Part shown: in pieces, positions 1-8,706 of the stretch
Numbering within the stretch: position 1 is the stretch's first letter
How the letters are laid out: each line of letters begins with the position of its first letter
Source: Woeseiaceae bacterium
GTDB taxonomy: Bacteria > Pseudomonadota > Gammaproteobacteria > Steroidobacterales > Woeseiaceae
Assembly (NCBI GenBank): GCA_028279985.1
Contig: JANQMR010000030.1
Coordinates: forward strand, 91,713-155,712
Length of the DNA: 64,000 nt
Direction: 5' to 3'
Notes under the pieces: generated by a model
What the model was told of the DNA's origin: nothing
The model's database searches: none
What the model saw: only the letters and a program-made list of their open reading frames with translations
Program-made: the position numbers and the translations under genes

Positions 1-483
1 CAGATACAGGTTGGTATTGAACGCCCGCCCCTCGCCGATGAACACCTCGCCCGGCAGGATGTTGTAACCGAGACTCAGGTTGTAATAGGTGAGCTTGCGG
101 TCGTCGAGCAGCCGCGCACCGCCCGACAGCACTTCGAAACTGGTCTCGCCGGCTTCCGACTGGCCGACCGCCGCTTCGACGAAAAAACCTTCGGTGACGT
201 GGTAGGCCAGGCGCGCGCCGTAGACGACGTCGCTGCCGAAATCCTCGATGCTCATGATGCCGGCGAAGGCACCGAGCTCGAAGTCCTCGCGGTCGATGGC
301 GGGCTCCTTGATCCTGCGACGCTCGACTTCCGGTTCGATGACCTGCCCCGGCGCCTCGGCACCGGGTGGCGGCGCCTCCCTGGGACCGAGACCGAAAAGG
401 TCCCGGGTCGCGGCACAGCCGGACAGGGCGATCGTTGCACTCACCGCCGTGACTAGAAAAAGAACGCGAATCCGACTTTCCAT
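1..483 (-). CDS. Outer-membrane beta-barrel lipoprotein, C-terminus beyond window
   Basis: The reading frame runs off the left edge; 161 codons are visible. The start is the ATG at 483, which lies inside the last codons of the upstream gene (31-bp overlap, so translational coupling is likely). The N-terminus is a signal sequence ending in a lipobox-like LSGC, then a proline-rich linker and alternating-hydrophobicity strands with aromatic belts (for example YNLSLGYNILPGE), as in small outer-membrane beta-barrel families. With the two genes upstream it forms a three-gene minus-strand operon of exported proteins. Exact function is unknown; a structural or assembly role at the outer membrane is inferred. 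Confidence 0.75.
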   Translation of the reverse strand, partial: MESRIRVLFLVTAVSATIALSGCAATRDLFGLGPREAPPPGAEAPGQVIEPEVERRRIKEPAIDREDFELGAFAGIMSIEDFGSDVVYGARLAYHVTEGFFVEAAVGQSEAGETSFEVLSGGARLLDDRKLTYYNLSLGYNILPGEVFIGEGRAFNTNLYL

Positions 484-1259
484 TCCTCTACTTCCTCGTT
501 GTCGTCACGACTGGTGAATACCACGTAGCTCTTGTATTCGGCCCTGAGCAAAAAGCGGCGCGTGGCATAAATGCGCAGACCGGCGCCGGCGTGGCCGATC
601 TGGTCGCCGCGATCCTCGCCCTGCACGATCGTCGATTTGGGTTCGGTGTGAATGTAACCGGCGCCCAGCGTAAAAAACGGCGAAACTCGCCAATCCGGCC
701 AGGTTTCGTGAACGACGTTCAGACTGGCCGTCCAGCCGTTGGAAAAATTCCCGAGTATCTGCGAGCCCCACAACTCGACCGCGACATGGGGGTTGAGCGA
801 ATAACTGCCGTACACGGACACGATGTTCGCACCGCCGAAGTCGCCCGCGAGCACGCCGGCCTCCCAGCGCGCATTGGTGAAATCCTCGCGGGTGGCCCGG
901 CTGAAGTCCACCGCCGAACCGTCCGGCTGTAGCGTCAGCTCCATTTGACCGAGATCGACCCAGCCCTCGTCGCCTTTTGCGGTCCGCAGCAGAAACCAGT
1001 CGGTGCGGCGCATGATGATCTCGACGTTCTCACCGCGATCGACGACGTGAAAAACCGGGTAACCCCGGCCGGGGCCGGTGTGCATTTCGAGATACGGATC
1101 GGCGACCGATACCTTGCGGTACTGCCTCTCGGCCGCCAGAACCTGTCCGGGCAGGTACGCCTGGAGCAACAACACCGGCAACAGCACCGCGAGGCATGCC
1201 AGCCAGCCGGACTTATTGCGGGACGGCGAAGGGATCGTTGTAGTACTGGGCGCCGACAT
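453..1259 (-). CDS. SH3-domain plus outer-membrane beta-barrel protein
   Basis: 268 residues. An N-terminal membrane/signal segment (about residues 18-43, ending in VLAAE) is followed by a bacterial SH3-like domain (about 45-105, with MHTGPGRGYPVFHVV and GWVDLGQMEL) and a C-terminal barrel (about 130-268) that ends in phenylalanines (VGFAFFF), typical of an outer-membrane insertion signal. The start overlaps the end of the PD40 gene by 47 bp and the stop overlaps the next barrel gene by 31 bp, so the three are almost certainly one transcript. Bacterial SH3 domains often bind peptidoglycan or protein partners; the partner here cannot be read from the sequence. Confidence 0.8.
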   Translation of the reverse strand: MSAPSTTTIPSPSRNKSGWLACLAVLLPVLLLQAYLPGQVLAAERQYRKVSVADPYLEMHTGPGRGYPVFHVVDRGENVEIIMRRTDWFLLRTAKGDEGWVDLGQMELTLQPDGSAVDFSRATREDFTNARWEAGVLAGDFGGANIVSVYGSYSLNPHVAVELWGSQILGNFSNGWTASLNVVHETWPDWRVSPFFTLGAGYIHTEPKSTIVQGEDRGDQIGHAGAGLRIYATRRFLLRAEYKSYVVFTSRDDNEEVEEWKVGFAFFF

Positions 1260-3960
1260 CCAACCATTCCGCTATCAAGCGTCTCTCAGCCTCGGACAAC
1301 AAGTTATAGTGCGGATCGGCCTCATCTTCGAATCGATCGAAAAAGTCTCCGGATGCCGCCGCACCTGCGATCGTGGCCGGCGAGCCGATCGGAATCGGCG
1401 CGAAGATCGGGTTGCCGTCGTCGTCGACACCGACCTGCTGCTGCGCGTCCACCAGCGCACCATCGACCACTTCTTGAAGATTATCAGTAACTAACAGCTC
1501 ACGATAGGCATGAAAATGATCCGGCTCGTCGGGCGACGGGCCGTCCTGCAGCTCGAGCTGGCCCGCGGGTACCCGTACGGACCCGTCGGCGGGATCGATC
1601 GGCGTGTGGCAGCCGAGGCAGTTGTTGTCGATCTGGACGCCGTTGGCATCGAGCACCGGCGCCGGCGGATCGACGCTGTCGTCGAACAAGGGCCTGGGCT
1701 GGCTCCAGATCGGATGAATGTGCATTTCGTAATGAATCGTGCTGCGGCAATTCGCCTGCCAGTCGGTCTGGCAGGCTACGCTCGCCGGCGCCAGGGTCGT
1801 CAGATCCGTGTACAGCGCGTCTTCGAAGGCCTCGTCGTTGGCCGCCGCTATCGCCGGATCGGCCGACCAGACGTCCGTGTAAACCAGGTTCAAAGACGGC
1901 TCGAGCGAGGAGCAGGCGTCCTCCGCGCAAGTCACGCGGGCGCGAATCTCGGCCATCGTCTCGCCGATGTCGCCGGCGAAAAACCGCGGATCGGTGTTCG
2001 GGAACTCGAGGCCCGCCACCTGCGCGCCGGCATAAGCCGGCTCGAAGGCCTCGGCGCGACCGTGGGTCAGGCCGGTGTTCGGCACGTGGCAGCCCTGGCA
2101 TTTGAGCTCCTGTCCCGGCCGTGCGGCAAGCCAGTTCCGGTGCCGCGGCGATATGCGCTCGCCGCGGCCGTTCAGGATACTGACGGCCAAGGCCGTATTG
2201 GCCGGTATACGGGTCAGCACCGAGCCGTCCGGCTGGACCTCGGCGTAAGCGACGATTTCTTTCATGCCGTTGAAGCGCGACACGCCGTATGCCGTGTTGT
2301 CCAGATCGACGAGATCCTCGTCCGGGATGGAAACGGCCTTTTCGATACGTATGAAACGCGCGGGCCGGTCGGCGGCGGCCGTCTGTACCGGGTCGGCCAA
2401 GGCGTACGGATCGGCGATCAGGCCGCCGTCGAAATCGTAGACGTTACGGATGTGCAACACGGCCTCGCCGTTTTCGGCGAGCGTCGGGTCGAGTGCGTAG
2501 TCGTCGACACCGTCGAGAATCACGGGCGGAGCGGTACGAGGATCGCCGGAGACGACCTCGGTAAACATGAAACCCTCTTCGCCGGGCACGATCGGTAACT
2601 GCGTCTCGTCGCGCGGATCGTACATCCAGATGCCGTACAAAGGCGGCGCGCTTACGAAGTCGCCGTCGACGTCGCCGTTGCCGTCCGGAATCCCGGTCAC
2701 GGCCAGCCGGTCTTCGGTGCACGGTACGATGCGCGGCTCGGGTTCATCCGTGTTCGGGTCGCCGTCGTCCCGGACGAGCTCGAGCAGCCGGCACTGGCTC
2801 CAGCTTGCGAGCAGGCGGCCGGTGCCGTCCTGGATCGGGTATACGGAACCGTAACGACCGCCGGGCGACGGAGACCCCGGGATCGTCGTTACGTCGTTCA
2901 CCGTTGCGTCTTCCTGCGCCGGGCCGCTCAACGCGCCCGCGTTGGCGGCGGTCGGTTGCGTGTTCTCGACGTAGTTGGGCGTATCGACGACGATCGGCGC
3001 AGCGCCGCCCTCGGTGCCCGTAAACGGCCGGATCAGCGAAATGATGCGGCCGTCCTCCTGCTCGCGGGGCTGGGTGAACTGAATCGTCTGGCCGTCGGTA
3101 CCGGTATCGTGGCTTTCCTTGCCGTAGAGAATCTCGAGCCCCGAACCGTCCGGGTTCATCCGGTAGATATCCACGGCGTTCGCCGGCCGGTAGCGGTCCC
3201 AGCGGCTGAAAACGACCTGCCCGTTCGCCGTCACGGAGGGATCGAGATCGTGACTCTGGTTGAACGTGACCTGCTCGATACCCGAGCCGTCGGGATTCAT
3301 CACGTGCAGGTTGAACGCGAATTCGTTTTCGTTCTCGTCCAGGTGCAGGAACGCGGCCTTACCCTCGTCGAGCAGTATTGCCTGCGAGCGCAACTGGCGG
3401 GTGGATGCAAAGATGATCCGGCCGTCGGGCAGATACTTGGGCATGATGTCGTGACCGATTTCGGCGGTGAGATCCGACGGAATCACCCGCAGCAGCTCGT
3501 CGGTGTCGAAAAAGTACTGCCAGATGTTCCACGTCGGCTGCTCGTCCTCGTCGAGATTCGGGTCGAAGGGACCGCGCATTGCAAACAGCAGCGCGCTCGC
3601 ATCGTAGTCGATCTCGACGTCGCGCACCGCGCCCATCCCCATCGTTTCCCTTTCGGTGATGTTGATTGCTTCGGCGCCCACGGCCGCGCGGTCGCGGAAA
3701 TACAGATCCGAGCCGACGAAGAACGTGATCTGTTCGCGCACGTCCGGTTGCTCGAACTCGCCGTCGTCGTCTAACGGCAGCGGCGCCTTGACGTAGGCGA
3801 TCGGGAAATCGATCACTACCGGATCCGGATCCTGCCCGGTGCCGATCTGTACACCCTGATTCGAGCCGTCGCATGCCCATACGACGATCGCAGACGCGGC
3901 CAGTGCGGCCAAACGCTGAAGCGGTATCGAAACACCGTCCCTGTTCGCTTGCGTTTTCAT
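1213..3960 (-). CDS. Exported PD40 beta-propeller protein with two CxxCH motifs (HzsA-like)
   Basis: 915 residues. The N-terminus carries a hydrophobic signal with a lipobox-like VVWAC. Residues about 60-350 contain TolB/PD40-type propeller repeats such as LHVMNPDGSGIEQVTFN and IYRMNPDGSGLEIL. Two haem c attachment motifs follow, CQGCH at about residue 620 and CLGCH at about residue 780, an architecture seen in proteins annotated as hydrazine-synthase-alpha-like. True hydrazine synthesis is not implied, as the other anammox subunits are absent. It probably acts in the periplasm or at the outer membrane as a haem-binding partner of the two barrel proteins encoded downstream. The substrate is unknown. 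Confidence 0.8.
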   Translation of the reverse strand: MKTQANRDGVSIPLQRLAALAASAIVVWACDGSNQGVQIGTGQDPDPVVIDFPIAYVKAPLPLDDDGEFEQPDVREQITFFVGSDLYFRDRAAVGAEAINITERETMGMGAVRDVEIDYDASALLFAMRGPFDPNLDEDEQPTWNIWQYFFDTDELLRVIPSDLTAEIGHDIMPKYLPDGRIIFASTRQLRSQAILLDEGKAAFLHLDENENEFAFNLHVMNPDGSGIEQVTFNQSHDLDPSVTANGQVVFSRWDRYRPANAVDIYRMNPDGSGLEILYGKESHDTGTDGQTIQFTQPREQEDGRIISLIRPFTGTEGGAAPIVVDTPNYVENTQPTAANAGALSGPAQEDATVNDVTTIPGSPSPGGRYGSVYPIQDGTGRLLASWSQCRLLELVRDDGDPNTDEPEPRIVPCTEDRLAVTGIPDGNGDVDGDFVSAPPLYGIWMYDPRDETQLPIVPGEEGFMFTEVVSGDPRTAPPVILDGVDDYALDPTLAENGEAVLHIRNVYDFDGGLIADPYALADPVQTAAADRPARFIRIEKAVSIPDEDLVDLDNTAYGVSRFNGMKEIVAYAEVQPDGSVLTRIPANTALAVSILNGRGERISPRHRNWLAARPGQELKCQGCHVPNTGLTHGRAEAFEPAYAGAQVAGLEFPNTDPRFFAGDIGETMAEIRARVTCAEDACSSLEPSLNLVYTDVWSADPAIAAANDEAFEDALYTDLTTLAPASVACQTDWQANCRSTIHYEMHIHPIWSQPRPLFDDSVDPPAPVLDANGVQIDNNCLGCHTPIDPADGSVRVPAGQLELQDGPSPDEPDHFHAYRELLVTDNLQEVVDGALVDAQQQVGVDDDGNPIFAPIPIGSPATIAGAAASGDFFDRFEDEADPHYNLLSEAERRLIAEWLDVGAQYYNDPFAVPQ

Positions 3961-4549
3961 AACGTCGCCTCGGATTCGATCGGCGGACCCCGGACCTGCC
4001 GGTGTTACCGGTCACGATGCCGGCGCCTGGAGACGGTCTGCTTCCCTTCTGCAATGCCGGGCCACGCGAAAAACTGCCGATCGATCAACGTGTAATAGTG
4101 GACACGAACCGGCCCATGTACCGTTAACGCGATCACAAACCGAAACGCGCTCCGCCGTCTCGACATGCAATCACCGGTAGCGGTTGCCCGGCCCGCTTCC
4201 GCCGTGTCTGTCGCAAGACGGACATCCCGTCGTCCGACAGGTGATTTCGCCGGCAGTATAAGAGAGGTCCGGAGGCCGATGTAATGTCTCAAAAGCACGA
4301 CAGGACGCATTGTCGAAACGGCAAGAGGCGGAACGTATAAGGACAGGATTTTGTGCCGGAGATCGCACTTTACGGTCGCGCTTAACGGACTGGGCCCGCG
4401 CCCTGCCTCGTCGTCCCGATGCGTCGAGTTCCAGCTCGCCGTCTCCGTTCGGCGACAGTTGCGGACGCCAGTCGAATCAGCAGCTTAAGCGCTTCGGTCA
4501 TAAGTCTTGTGTGAATCCGCCGACAGTGGCTTGACATATGGCTTCTGTG

Positions 4550-4572
4550 GCAGACCTAGACGCGTCGTCTGC
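4550..4572. promoter_or_regulatory. Candidate enhancer dyad upstream of the sigma-54 promoter
   Basis: GCAGAC-N11-GTCTGC is a 6-bp inverted repeat about 54 bp upstream of the -24 element at 4626. Sigma-54 activators usually bind dyads upstream of the promoter, so the position is suitable. Short dyads also occur by chance, and the cognate activator is not in the window. Confidence 0.3.
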
Positions 4573-4625
4573 AACGCCATGTTCAAAAAAGAAAAAAGCC
4601 GGCGGTACGACATCGGCAAAGAAGC

Positions 4626-4641
4626 TGGCACAGCACTTGCT
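4626..4641 (+). promoter_or_regulatory. Sigma-54 (RpoN) -24/-12 promoter
   Basis: TGGCACAGCACTTGCT matches the RpoN consensus TGGCACRNNNNTTGCW at every fixed position, with the correct spacing between the GG and GC elements. It faces the three-gene exported CxxCH/DUF1501 operon that starts at 4951. Transcription would begin near 4652, leaving a leader of about 300 nt. Established knowledge is the consensus; use by this operon is inferred from orientation. Confidence 0.7.
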
Positions 4642-4810
4642 TGAGCCAATACGGACCGGCGGTTCTTGCGGCTGCGGCGGGACGCCGCCGAGAGGAGTGT
4701 GAAAGCTCTCACGGCGACCCGCGATGCCGTTCTGGCATGCTGGACAACGGAGTTCTGCGAACGTTTCGGACAACGCGCGGACCTCCGGCCGGGGATGGCG
4801 TCGCGCCGGG

Positions 4811-4858
4811 ACCATGGCTAGGACCATGGCTAGGACCATGGTTAGGACCATGGCTTGG
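4811..4858. repeat. Tandem repeat, 4 x 12 bp
   Basis: Four consecutive 12-bp units of the type ACCATGGCTAGG (third unit ...GGTTAGG, fourth ...GGCTTGG) lie in the leader of the CxxCH operon, ending about 92 bp before the chosen start. Each unit contains an NcoI-like palindrome, CCATGG. Confidence 0.9.
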
Positions 4859-4950
4859 GCCAAGGATCGCATCGTTCGTTGAGCGGAATCGTTATGAAGA
4901 ACACGACATGGACGACACAAAGGACTGCCTGCTCCGCGGGAAGGGGTTCC

Positions 4951-6099
4951 ATGCGGACGACGCTGATCGGCGTTCTGCTGGCGGGACTCGCGGCGACGGC
5001 AGCGGCGAACGAGCGGGACCAGGCCAAGCGCATGCACGACCGTCTCGCCGGCGTGCCGCCGACCGCAGCCGTTCTCGACCAGATGGAAGCGCTGATCGTA
5101 GCCGGCGATCGACGAGGCGCGGCGGATATCGCGATGCAGAATCCGAGCTTCTACAACGTGACGCTCAAGAACTTCGCGTCACCGTGGACGAACCGCGATC
5201 AGTCGGTATTCGTGCCCCTGAACGACTACGTCGCAACGGTCATCGGCATGGTCCGAGACGACGTGGACTTCTCGACCCTGCTCTCCGCCGACCTGACCTA
5301 TGTCGGCCAGGGCGCCGCGGCGAATCCCGCGCCGTCGGCCGCCGGTAACGCGCATTACGAGGCGCTGGAAGCGAACAACGTCGACCTCGGCGACCCCAGC
5401 CTGTTCAACGCGACGACCCAGTCCTCGATCATGGGTATTCCGTCGAATGCAACCGCCGGAGTCATGACCTCGCGCGCCGCCTCCGAGGCGTTTTTCGTGG
5501 CCGGCACCAACCGCGCGATGTTCCGCTTCACCCTGCTCAATCACATGTGCAACGACATGGAGCAGATGATGGACTTCAAGCTCCCGCCGGACATGGTCCG
5601 CCAGGACGTGAGCCGGAGCCCCGGCGGCGACAGCCGCTTGTTCCTCAACAACTGCATCGGTTGCCATGCGGGCATGGACCCGCTGGCGGGCGCCTTTGCC
5701 TATTACGACTGGAACGAGGACACCGGCCGCCTCGAATACACGGCCGGCACCGTGCAAGCGAAGTACTTCAACAACGACCTGAATTTCCCGCCGGGTTTCC
5801 GGACGCCGGACGACGCCTGGGAGAACCGCTGGCGCCGGGGTCAGAACGCCTATCTGGGCTTCGACGAATCCCTGCCGGGACGCGGCAACGGCGCCAAGTC
5901 GCTGGGTGAGGAACTGGGCCGAAGCCGGGCGTTCGCCGCCTGCCAGGTCGAGAAAGTCTTCAGGACCGTTTGTCTGCGCGAGCCGGAGGACGCGGCCGAC
6001 CGCGCCCGGGTGAACGACATCACCAGGACTTTCCGCGCCACGGGGTATCGCATGAAACAGGTGTTCGCCGATACCGCCGCGTTCTGCATGGGCCAGTAG
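4951..6099 (+). CDS. Exported single-CxxCH cytochrome-like protein
   Basis: 382 residues from the ATG at 4951, chosen because a strong Shine-Dalgarno stretch (GGGAAGGGG) sits just upstream and a clean signal peptide (MRTTLIGVLLAGLAATAAA) follows at once; an ATG at 4894 and a TTG at 4855 are in frame but poorer. One haem c motif, CIGCH, lies at about residue 235 in the context NNCIGCHAGMDPLAG. This context resembles the C-terminal parts of planctomycete-type cytochrome families (DUF1585/1588/1592), though the match is only by eye. It is first in a tight operon with the LamG lipoprotein (12-bp gap) and the DUF1501-like protein. Probably periplasmic; electron-transfer role inferred. Confidence 0.75.
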   Translation: MRTTLIGVLLAGLAATAAANERDQAKRMHDRLAGVPPTAAVLDQMEALIVAGDRRGAADIAMQNPSFYNVTLKNFASPWTNRDQSVFVPLNDYVATVIGMVRDDVDFSTLLSADLTYVGQGAAANPAPSAAGNAHYEALEANNVDLGDPSLFNATTQSSIMGIPSNATAGVMTSRAASEAFFVAGTNRAMFRFTLLNHMCNDMEQMMDFKLPPDMVRQDVSRSPGGDSRLFLNNCIGCHAGMDPLAGAFAYYDWNEDTGRLEYTAGTVQAKYFNNDLNFPPGFRTPDDAWENRWRRGQNAYLGFDESLPGRGNGAKSLGEELGRSRAFAACQVEKVFRTVCLREPEDAADRARVNDITRTFRATGYRMKQVFADTAAFCMGQ

Positions 6100-6111
6100 G
6101 GAGACGGGACT

Positions 6112-8682
6112 ATGAAGCAGGCAATCGGAATTGCCGTGTATCCGGCCCTGGTCGAATCGGCGCGGCGCGGCACCGTCAGGACTGCTCTCCGGACGACCCT
6201 CAAGACGACTATAGGGACGACCCTAAGGACGACCCTAAGGACGACAATAGGAGCCCTCGCGGCGAGCGCCTTGCTCTCTGCTTGCGGCGGCGGCGCGGCC
6301 ACGACCGAAAACCCGATCACCCAGGCGCCCGATCCGGGCAACTCGGTGTATACGGGCCCGGCGCCGGGCGACGACGGCGTGTTCCAGTTCCAGCAGGAGT
6401 TCTGGTCCAAGGCGCGTACGAGCGAACGTTGCGGCGCCTGCCACAACGAATCGGTGGCCCAGGTGCCAATGTTCGTGCGTAACGACGACGTCAACCTCGC
6501 TTACGATGCAGCGCTGACCGTCGTCGACATCAACCAGCCGTCTCAGTCGCACCTGGTCACCAAGGTCGGCGGCGGCCACAACTGCTGGGTCGACGACCCC
6601 AACGTCTGTGCCGAAATCATGACGACGTGGATCGAGAACTGGCTGGGTGGCAACGTCGCGGCCGGCGGCCGGCAAATCGTGCTGCAGCCGCCGGCGCCGG
6701 TCGATCCGGGCGCGAGCAAGAACTTCCCCGAAGACCCGTCGGCATTCCGGGCGCTGATCCACGAACCGATACTGGCCGAGTATTGCGCGGCCTGTCACAG
6801 CTCGGAGTCGCCGAATGCGCAGGCGCCGTTCATTGCAGACCCTAACGTCGAGACGGCGTACGCGGCCGCCAAATCGAAGATCAATCTCGATACGCCCGCT
6901 AATTCGCGCCTGGTCATACGCCTGCGTAACGAGTTCCACAACTGCTGGAATGTCGGCTGCGCACAATCCGCGCAAATCATGGAAGACGCGATCGCGGCGT
7001 TCTCGGACGGCATCACGCCGACGACGGTGGACCCCGCCCTGGTCACGTCCAAGGCGCTGCGCCTGGTGGACGGCACGATCGCCTCGGGCGGCAACCGTTA
7101 CGAGGAAGCGCAGATTGCGCTGTACGAGTTCAAGACCGGCAGCGGCACGGTCGCCTACGACACCAGCGGGGTCGATCCGGCGATCGACCTGAACCTGACG
7201 CCGGACGTGACCTGGTTCGGCGGCTGGGGCATTACGCTGAGCGGCGGCAAGGCCCAGGGTTCGACGACGGCGTCGGCCAAGCTGTTCGACATTCTGCAGG
7301 AGTCGGGTGAGTTCTCGATCGAGGCCTGGGTCATCCCGGCCAACGTCACACAGGAAGAAGCGCGCATCGTCAGTTACTCGGCCGGCGAAACCGCGCGCAA
7401 CTTCACGTTGCAACAAACCTTGTACGACTACGACTTTAAGCTTCGCACCAACGAGACCAGCCTGAACGGCGACCCGGCCCTGTCCACGCCGTCGGCCGAC
7501 GAGGTCCTGCAGGCAAGCCTGCAGCACGTCGTCGCGACCTACGATCCGGTCAACGGCCGCAGCATCTACGTGAACGGCGACCTGGTCACCAACACCGACC
7601 CGGTGCCGGGCGGCACGCTGGTGGACTGGCAGGACACCTTCGCCTTCGTGCTCGGCAACGAGGCGTCCGGCACCTACCCGTGGCTGGGCACCTTGCGGAT
7701 GGTGGCCGTCCATCGCCGCGCGCTGACCGAGGAACAGATCGTGCAGAATTTCGACGTCGGCGTCGGCGAGAAGTTCTTCATGCTGTTCGACATCTCGGAG
7801 ATCATCCAGGCTGCCGAACAGTCCTCGTTCATCCTGTTCGAGGTACAGCAGTTCGATAGCTGGGCTTACCTGTTCGACAAGCCGCATTTCACCACCCTGG
7901 ACGGCTCGACGCCGGAGGACATTCCGCTCGAAGGGCTGCGCATCGGCATGAACGGCCAGGAAGTCCGGATCGGCCAGACCTATGCGACGATGACGGCAAA
8001 CCTGTCGGCCTCGGAGTTCGGCGAGCTCGGCCAGCCGCTATCGATCCAGGGCGCGGTGCTGGGGCTCGAGAAGGGCCCCGAGGCCGACGAATTCTTCCTG
8101 ACTTTCGACCGGCTGGCGGATGCGAGTTACGACCGTCCGGAGGACCCGGTTGCCGTCATCACGCCGACCGACCTGGACGCGCAATCGCGCATCGGACTGC
8201 GCAGCTTCGACGAGATCGGCGCAAGCTACGCGGCCATAACGGGCGTCGATCCGACGGCGCCGGAGGTGTACCTGACCTTCCAGGAGCTCAGGCAGTCGCT
8301 GCCCGCGGTCGAGGACATCAACACTTTCCTGTCCTCGCACCAGGTTGCGATCGCGCAGCTTGCGATCCAGTACTGCGACGCGATGGTCGAGTCGAACCCG
8401 ACGGCGATGTTCCCGGGCTTCGACTTCGACGGCGCGGACGAGTTCGCGACGAACCGCGACGCGTTCGTCAACCCGTTGATCGACCGCGTGATGGGCACCG
8501 GCCTCGACAGTCAGCCGGCCCGCGCCGAGGTATACGCAGAGCTTGCCTCCCACCAGTCCGGCGGCGGCGCGCGGCCGGACAACCTGATCGACCGGCTCAG
8601 GGCCGGCGGCAGCGATACCCGCGCCATTGCAAAAGGCGTGTGCGCCGCGATGCTCGGCAGCGCCGTCACGCTGGTGCAATAA
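6112..8682 (+). CDS. LamG-domain lipoprotein with two CxxCH motifs
   Basis: 856 residues. The signal region ends in a lipobox (ALLSACGGG, Cys at about residue 60) but is preceded by an unusual tract of RTTL/KTTI/GTTL repeats encoded by a 12-bp tandem array, so a later start within the tract is possible. Haem c motifs are CGACH at about 107 and CAACH at about 225. Residues about 390-550 form a concanavalin/LamG-like domain (ILQESGEFSIEAWVIPANV, then SIYVNGDLV). The C-terminal 300 residues are of unknown fold. Second gene of the sigma-54-fronted operon, probably anchored to the outer membrane. Confidence 0.75.
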   Translation: MKQAIGIAVYPALVESARRGTVRTALRTTLKTTIGTTLRTTLRTTIGALAASALLSACGGGAATTENPITQAPDPGNSVYTGPAPGDDGVFQFQQEFWSKARTSERCGACHNESVAQVPMFVRNDDVNLAYDAALTVVDINQPSQSHLVTKVGGGHNCWVDDPNVCAEIMTTWIENWLGGNVAAGGRQIVLQPPAPVDPGASKNFPEDPSAFRALIHEPILAEYCAACHSSESPNAQAPFIADPNVETAYAAAKSKINLDTPANSRLVIRLRNEFHNCWNVGCAQSAQIMEDAIAAFSDGITPTTVDPALVTSKALRLVDGTIASGGNRYEEAQIALYEFKTGSGTVAYDTSGVDPAIDLNLTPDVTWFGGWGITLSGGKAQGSTTASAKLFDILQESGEFSIEAWVIPANVTQEEARIVSYSAGETARNFTLQQTLYDYDFKLRTNETSLNGDPALSTPSADEVLQASLQHVVATYDPVNGRSIYVNGDLVTNTDPVPGGTLVDWQDTFAFVLGNEASGTYPWLGTLRMVAVHRRALTEEQIVQNFDVGVGEKFFMLFDISEIIQAAEQSSFILFEVQQFDSWAYLFDKPHFTTLDGSTPEDIPLEGLRIGMNGQEVRIGQTYATMTANLSASEFGELGQPLSIQGAVLGLEKGPEADEFFLTFDRLADASYDRPEDPVAVITPTDLDAQSRIGLRSFDEIGASYAAITGVDPTAPEVYLTFQELRQSLPAVEDINTFLSSHQVAIAQLAIQYCDAMVESNPTAMFPGFDFDGADEFATNRDAFVNPLIDRVMGTGLDSQPARAEVYAELASHQSGGGARPDNLIDRLRAGGSDTRAIAKGVCAAMLGSAVTLVQ
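6192..6251. repeat. In-frame tandem repeat, 5 x 12 bp, in signal region
   Basis: Five degenerate units of the type GACGACCCTAAG encode TTL/TTI tetrapeptide repeats in the N-terminus of the LamG lipoprotein, between the first Met and the hydrophobic core of the signal peptide. The unit length preserves the reading frame. Confidence 0.85.
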
Positions 8683-8706
8683 CACAGGACTTCAAGGAAC
8701 ACGGTT

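Larger units (their letters stand above)
3961..4950. other. Long divergent intergenic region (about 990 bp)
   Basis: No convincing gene lies between the divergently transcribed PD40 and CxxCH genes. Open frames here lack family resemblance and lie on conflicting strands. What can be supported is a sigma-54-type promoter at 4626-4641 facing right, a 6-bp dyad upstream of it, and a 4 x 12-bp tandem array at 4811-4858. About 300 nt of untranslated leader would precede the gene at 4951, long enough for a regulatory RNA, but no known riboswitch was recognised. Confidence 0.6.

Noticed and set aside
1213..3960. Hydrazine synthase
   Set aside because: Only the propeller/CxxCH architecture is shared; other anammox subunits and genes are absent.
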